Both the position numbers and the translations under genes were made by a program. Below are positions 61,501 to 64,000 of a stretch of DNA of 64,000 nt, in pieces. The notes under the pieces were generated by a model. The model was not told the DNA's origin and searched no databases. It saw only the letters and a program-made list of their open reading frames with translations. Every line of letters begins with the position of its first letter. Position 1 is the first letter of the stretch. The stretch is from Allomuricauda sp. CP2A (GTDB lineage Bacteria; Bacteroidota; Bacteroidia; Flavobacteriales; Flavobacteriaceae). The stretch covers positions 38,600 through 102,599 of the forward strand of contig NZ_LXTT01000076.1 of the NCBI RefSeq assembly GCF_001683915.1, read 5' to 3'.

Positions 61501-61918
61501 TCACGAGCAAAAAGACCCCTTGTTGATCTATAAGTTTGAGGCTTTTGAGCTTTTTAAGGAGATGATGGACAAGGTGAACAAGGAAGTTATCTCGTTCTTG
61601 TTCAAGGGAGAATTACCTTCAGAGAACACCAATCAAATCCAAGAGGCCAGAAGCGTTCGCAGGCCAAAGGAAAAACTTCAAACCACCAAAGAAGAAATTC
61701 CAAACAGCGACGAACTGGCCGCCCAGAACAGGGCCGCAGGACAGACCCAACGGCAAAGACCACAGGTAACCGAGACCATTGTTCGCGAAAAACCGAAGAT
61801 TGGAAGAAACGAACGCGTCACGATCAAAAATATCATGTCCGGAGAAAGTAAAACCTGTAAGTACAAGCAGGCCGAACCGCTCATTGACAAAGGTGAATGG
61901 GTGCTTGTGGAAGACTGA
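58556..61918 (+). CDS. secA: Preprotein translocase ATPase SecA
   Basis: 1120 residues, longer than E. coli (901), as usual in Bacteroidota because of insertions near the N-terminus (about 60-140) and in the middle (about 330-480). Walker A GEGKT (195-199), DEVDSVLID (DEAD-like), preprotein cross-linking and scaffold domains, motif GTDIKLSPEV..RGRSGRQGDPGSSQFYVS all present. The C-terminus (about 1020-1120) is charged and lacks the CxCxSG zinc-binding tail, ending in YKQAEPLIDKGEWVLVED, a WVL-type end of Bacteroidota SecA. Function is the Sec motor. Confidence 0.97.
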   Translation: MSFINSVLKVFVGDKSEKDVKALQPLVNEIKSFEQELEGLSHDELRQKTVSFKAQIAEDCKEINDRIAALEEEVESSNDIDRNEEIYAEIDRLNEEAYQISEKTLNNILPEAFAVVKETAKRFVANETLTVTASEFDRLLSGSKDYVTLEGEKAVWSNSWDAAGKEVTWDMVHYDVQLIGGISLHQGKIAEMQTGEGKTLVATLPLYLNALAGKGAHLVTVNDYLAKRDSAWMAPIFEFHGLSVDCIDKHQPNSDGRRAAYNADITYGTNNEFGFDYLRDNMAHTPGDLVQRPHHYAIVDEVDSVLIDDARTPLIISGPVPEGDRHEFNELKPKVADIVQKQRQHLTGVLAEAKKLIAEGDTKEGGFLLLRVHRGLPKNKALIKFLSEEGVKQLLQKTENFYMQDNNREMPKVDADLLFVIDEKNNQIELTDKGVDYISGDQDKDFFVMPDIGSEIAKIENQDLEIEKEAELKEDLFKDFAIKSERIHTMTQLLKAYTLFEKDVEYVVMDNKVMIVDEQTGRIMDGRRYSDGLHQAIEAKENVKIEAMTQTFATITLQNYFRMYNKLAGMTGTAVTEAGEFWEIYKLDVMEIPTNRPIARDDRHDLIYKTKREKYNAIIDEVTKLSQAGRPVLIGTTSVEISELLSKLLSVRKVPHNVLNAKLHKKEADIVAEAGKSGVVTIATNMAGRGTDIKLSPEVKKAGGLAIVGTERHDSRRVDRQLRGRSGRQGDPGSSQFYVSLEDNLMRLFGSDRVAKMMDRMGLEDGEVIQHSMMTKSIERAQKKVEENNFGIRKRLLEYDDVMNAQREVIYKRRRHALQGERLKVDIANMMYDTCEAIAETNKMADDYKNFEFELIKYFSITSPISEEEFKKMSFQQIANIINDEAYDFYKQKMERSATVAFQVIKKVYEDESNKFERIVVPFTDGIKTLNVVTNLEKAYKTNGKQLITDFEKNITLAIIDDSWKTHLRKMDELKQSVQLAVHEQKDPLLIYKFEAFELFKEMMDKVNKEVISFLFKGELPSENTNQIQEARSVRRPKEKLQTTKEEIPNSDELAAQNRAAGQTQRQRPQVTETIVREKPKIGRNERVTIKNIMSGESKTCKYKQAEPLIDKGEWVLVED

Positions 61919-61942
61919 TTCCGAAGAAAATAGTACAACCTT

Positions 61943-61970
61943 GCGGCAGCTAATATTAGCTGCCGCTTTT
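61943..61970 (+). terminator. Terminator after secA
   Basis: GCGGCAGCTAA / TTAGCTGCCGC perfect 11-base stem (loop TA) followed by TTTT, 24 bases after the secA stop. Confidence 0.9.
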
Positions 61971-62085
61971 GATTATATCAAAAAACATATTTAGATTTAC
62001 AACCGAAACACCCCGTAACAAGCTACTTTTACTACTCCATTTCACAACCTTGACCGTAGTAGTGAAGAACAACCAAGCGTAGTAT

Positions 62086-63303
62086 ATGAAGACTCCTTTT
62101 AAGGATAAACAACGTTTACAAGACAAAGTCGATTTGATACTTAAGGTCAACTATAGTTCTTCGCTATTTGCGTTCATTTTGGGCCTAATTTGCCTATTCT
62201 TTCTGAATATTGAGGGCATAATACCCTATGCATGTTTTGTTTATGCGGTTTTAAACCTTGTGAACACCCTCCTTTACAAGCAACACAAGAGGTTGGTGCT
62301 TACATACAACATCACCTCCATCCTATCCATGATCGGGGCAACCATTGTTACTGTTTATAGTGGCGGAATCCAGAGTCCTTTTATTTTTGTGCTCGCCATT
62401 GTGGTCTTTGCCGGATATGTGACCACCAAGGTTTTCGGCCAACTCTACCTCATCGTTAACTTGGCCGTGCTCGCCATCTTGTTTTTATATGACGTTGGAG
62501 ATTTCAGGATTTCTGAAAATACCGTTCCCTTGGAATCCAGAAGCTGGTTTGCTTTCTTAAGCGCAGTTTTTGCCGTGTATCTTTTGGGAGGCGTTTTTGG
62601 GAAAAATCTATTGCGGGCACATCACAAGCTATATAAATCCCGTAACGAGATACAGGAGCGTATTGAGGAAAAAGAAATTTTGTTGAAGGAAGTCCACCAT
62701 AGGGTCAAGAACAACCTACAGACCGTTTCCAGTCTTTTGAGCCTACAATCCAGGGCACTTGCAGATGAAAAAATCAGCAATATCATAAAAAGCAGTCAAA
62801 ACAGGGTAGTATCCATGGCCATGGTGCACGAAATGCTCTATAAACGTGATGACTACCTGTCAAAGGTCGAGCTTAAACCCTACGTAAAAGAGCTGTGCGA
62901 CTATCTGGTGCGTTCCGTAAAAGGAAGCAACAACAATATTAAAGTAGACTTGGACATTGATGACCATAAGCTCAGTATCGATACGGTAATCCCCCTTGGT
63001 CTTATCATTAATGAAACCATTACCAATGCCCTCAAGTATGGTATATCGGAAGGTTCTGATGGCGAAGTCCATGTTTCATTGCAAAAGCTTTCCAACAATC
63101 GCTATGAAATGTATCTGGGCGACAATGGCATTGGCTATTCGGAGGATATCAACCCCAGGACCTCAAATTCCCTCGGTTTAAAGTTGATCTATAACTTAGC
63201 CCGACAATTACGGGGCAGCATAACACGGGATTACGAAAAAAAGGGCACCTATTACCGGATTGAATTTGAAGAAGTGATTGAAGAATTTAATTCTGTGGAT
63301 TGA
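62086..63303 (+). CDS. HisKA_2-type membrane sensor histidine kinase
   Basis: 405 residues. N-terminal membrane region of about 5-6 segments (22-180), coiled-coil linker (YKSRNEIQERIEEKEIL), phospho-acceptor in LLKEVHHRVKNNLQTVSSLL (H204 is the likely phosphohistidine), and HATPase with N box GLIINETITNALKYG and G box GDNGIGY. This is the HisKA_2/HWE-like group, often paired with an adjacent response regulator, but none is in the window, so it is an orphan here. Signal unknown; the N-terminal part has no recognisable sensor domain. Confidence 0.92.
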   Translation: MKTPFKDKQRLQDKVDLILKVNYSSSLFAFILGLICLFFLNIEGIIPYACFVYAVLNLVNTLLYKQHKRLVLTYNITSILSMIGATIVTVYSGGIQSPFIFVLAIVVFAGYVTTKVFGQLYLIVNLAVLAILFLYDVGDFRISENTVPLESRSWFAFLSAVFAVYLLGGVFGKNLLRAHHKLYKSRNEIQERIEEKEILLKEVHHRVKNNLQTVSSLLSLQSRALADEKISNIIKSSQNRVVSMAMVHEMLYKRDDYLSKVELKPYVKELCDYLVRSVKGSNNNIKVDLDIDDHKLSIDTVIPLGLIINETITNALKYGISEGSDGEVHVSLQKLSNNRYEMYLGDNGIGYSEDINPRTSNSLGLKLIYNLARQLRGSITRDYEKKGTYYRIEFEEVIEEFNSVD

Positions 63304-63358
63304 TCTGGGGGCAATTTTAGAAGTACACCTCTGCAAACCAAAGCCCATTTTGGAAAGT

Positions 63359-63457
63359 TTACCTAAACTTTTTGGCTCGAAAGGAAAACACTATCGATGC
63401 AACCACAAAAGCAAAACTCAAGAACAGTGTAAATGGAATCAGTAGTCCTAAAATCAT
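63359..63457 (-). CDS. Very small membrane peptide (32 residues)
   Basis: ATG 63457 to TAA 63359 (minus): MILGLLIPFTLFLSFAFVV (first part) then ASIVFSFRAKKFR. One long hydrophobic helix with a basic end, starting 2 bases after the stop of the secreted small protein upstream, which argues for one operon. No known homologue. It may also be a chance frame; the hydrophobic/basic layout and close spacing are the only support. Confidence 0.45.
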   Translation of the reverse strand: MILGLLIPFTLFLSFAFVVASIVFSFRAKKFR

Positions 63458-63459
63458 AA

Positions 63460-63696
63460 TTAAGCCAATTTTGCTTTGTTTCTCTTAGTTCTGAAGGCAA
63501 GTTCCTTTTTAACCCTGGAGTTTTTGAATTTGTACAATCTGGTCATTTTTCTGTCCTTCTTAATTTCGGCTTGTACAGCTTCGCTCAACTCCACATCTGT
63601 AAATTTGGTCTCTACGTTTACTTCTTTTGAAATATCTTGGGCCATGGCCATTGTTCCGAAAAAAGTTACTGCGATGATGGTTAAAATTGTTTTCAT
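63460..63696 (-). CDS. Small secreted basic protein
   Basis: 78 residues: signal peptide MKTILTIIAVTFFGTMAMAQ (20), then a helical part ISKEVNVETKFTDVELSEAVQAEI (in parts) and a lysine/arginine-rich end KKDRKMTRLYKFKNSRVKKELAFRTKRNKAKLA (in parts). Mature size 58. No domain recognised; the charge layout would allow binding of nucleic acid or of lipopolysaccharide. It may be co-transcribed with the 32-residue frame that follows. Confidence 0.7.
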   Translation of the reverse strand: MKTILTIIAVTFFGTMAMAQDISKEVNVETKFTDVELSEAVQAEIKKDRKMTRLYKFKNSRVKKELAFRTKRNKAKLA

Positions 63697-64000
63697 GATT
63701 TGGGCTTTATTTACTTTGTAAAATTACCCACGCATGACCCCTGGGGCCGATTTGTGTCGCTCAACCCCCCCTTTTTTTCGTTGTAGAAACTTTTCTTGGA
63801 TGAAGTGTTTTTTATCGTCGATGAACGTTTTTGGGTCCAAAAACAGCATGTCGACGGCATGTGCATTTCATCGATCGTTCAAAGAAAAGTGCTTCCGTAA
63901 ATTGCTGATATCAAAGAACTTATTTGTAAGAAAAAGAATACTTATTGTAGGAATAAGATGTATTTTCTATTAAAAAATGGTCTTTCAATCCCTTTTTCAA
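63697..64000. other. 304-base gap with no gene seen
   Basis: AT-rich with a few GC islands. No frame on either strand looks like a protein. It includes a T/C-run, a nested inverted repeat (63819-63873) and possible promoter sequence for the small secreted gene (TAATTTTA on the minus strand near 63721-63728). Confidence 0.5.
63819..63873. repeat. Nested inverted repeat near the window end
   Basis: CGATGAA (63819-63825) pairs with TTCATCG (63867-63873). Inside, GTTTTTGG-GT-CCAAAAAC (63827-63844) is a perfect 8-base palindrome, and CATG-TCGACGG-CATG (63848-63862) is a third. Together they may form a structured RNA or multi-site operator. It lies 570 bases past the histidine kinase gene. Confidence 0.55.

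Noticed and set aside
63734..63973. 79-residue plus-strand frame at the window end
   Set aside because: No start signal, cysteine- and lysine-rich random-looking translation, and the DNA is dominated by inverted repeats.
1..64000. tRNA, rRNA, phage or transposon genes
   Set aside because: No tRNA-like T-loop with matching acceptor ends, no rRNA stretch, no transposase, integrase or capsid-like frames were seen.

Overview
The window reads as core chromosome of a marine-type member of the Flavobacteriaceae (Bacteroidota). The signs are gliding lipoprotein GldI, DUF3810, DUF4105/Lnb, CCC-motif and DUF6503 families, a GH97 glycosidase, a TonB receptor with a carboxypeptidase-regulatory-like domain, Bacteroidota promoters (TTG, then TAnnTTTG) and the near absence of Shine-Dalgarno sites. 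I see no phage, transposase, plasmid gene, CRISPR array, rRNA or tRNA. Almost every base is coding, and operons are tight with 1-32 base overlaps. Genus-level assignment is not possible from the sequence alone.

Layout. 1-9.4 kb: mutL (cut by the window edge), ribH and a YfgM-like TPR protein on the minus strand; recF, a lipoprotein and DciA/DUF721 on the plus strand; ndk and a PhoD-like phosphatase; then NrnA-like phosphoesterase, GldI and a cyclophilin-FKBP fusion. 9.4-24 kb: DUF3810, two amidohydrolases, DUF6503 lipoprotein, TrmH-type methyltransferase, M48 peptidase, Rel, Fur, PurA and GH97. 24-35.8 kb: Dps, OstA-like protein, class III aminotransferase, TPR protein, two tandem DUF368 (PopT-like) lipid-carrier transporters, AroE, DUF349, a cation-transporter-like protein and a methyltransferase. 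35.8-38.3 kb (minus): ZapB-like coiled coil, ZapA, a 6S RNA and RNase Y. 38.4-49.3 kb: M23 peptidase, TonB receptor, cysteine desulfurase, Smr protein, a four-gene run of small membrane proteins (DUF2752, CCC motif, CD225/dispanin, DUF2752) and RecQ. 49.4-64 kb: KdsD, TatC, AhpD-like, LptB; PH-domain protein and PssA; DUF4105, ABC-F, an eroded methyltransferase, a 53-residue membrane protein, corrinoid adenosyltransferase, DUF2795, SecA, a HisKA_2 histidine kinase and two small minus-strand genes.

Functional threads: envelope building (PssA, LptB, OstA-like, KdsD, DUF368 pair, DUF4105/Lnb, M23, TatC, SecA), chaperoning and gliding (GldI, PPIase), DNA replication and repair (MutL, RecF, DciA, RecQ), stringent and iron control (Rel, Fur, Dps) and RNA control (RNase Y, 6S RNA).

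The least ordinary signals are in the gaps between genes. Three unrelated intergenic regions carry arrays of 7- or 8-base words kept in strict register, facing arrays of complementary words, so each can fold into a long imperfect hairpin. A second 31-base element occurs twice, each time just before or inside the start of a gene. Other points are the 6S RNA next to zapA, an FNR/CRP-like operator at the Dps promoter, several promoters so close to ATG that the mRNA would be nearly leaderless, two amidohydrolase domains without metal ligands, and a methyltransferase that kept both ends but lost its SAM-binding core.
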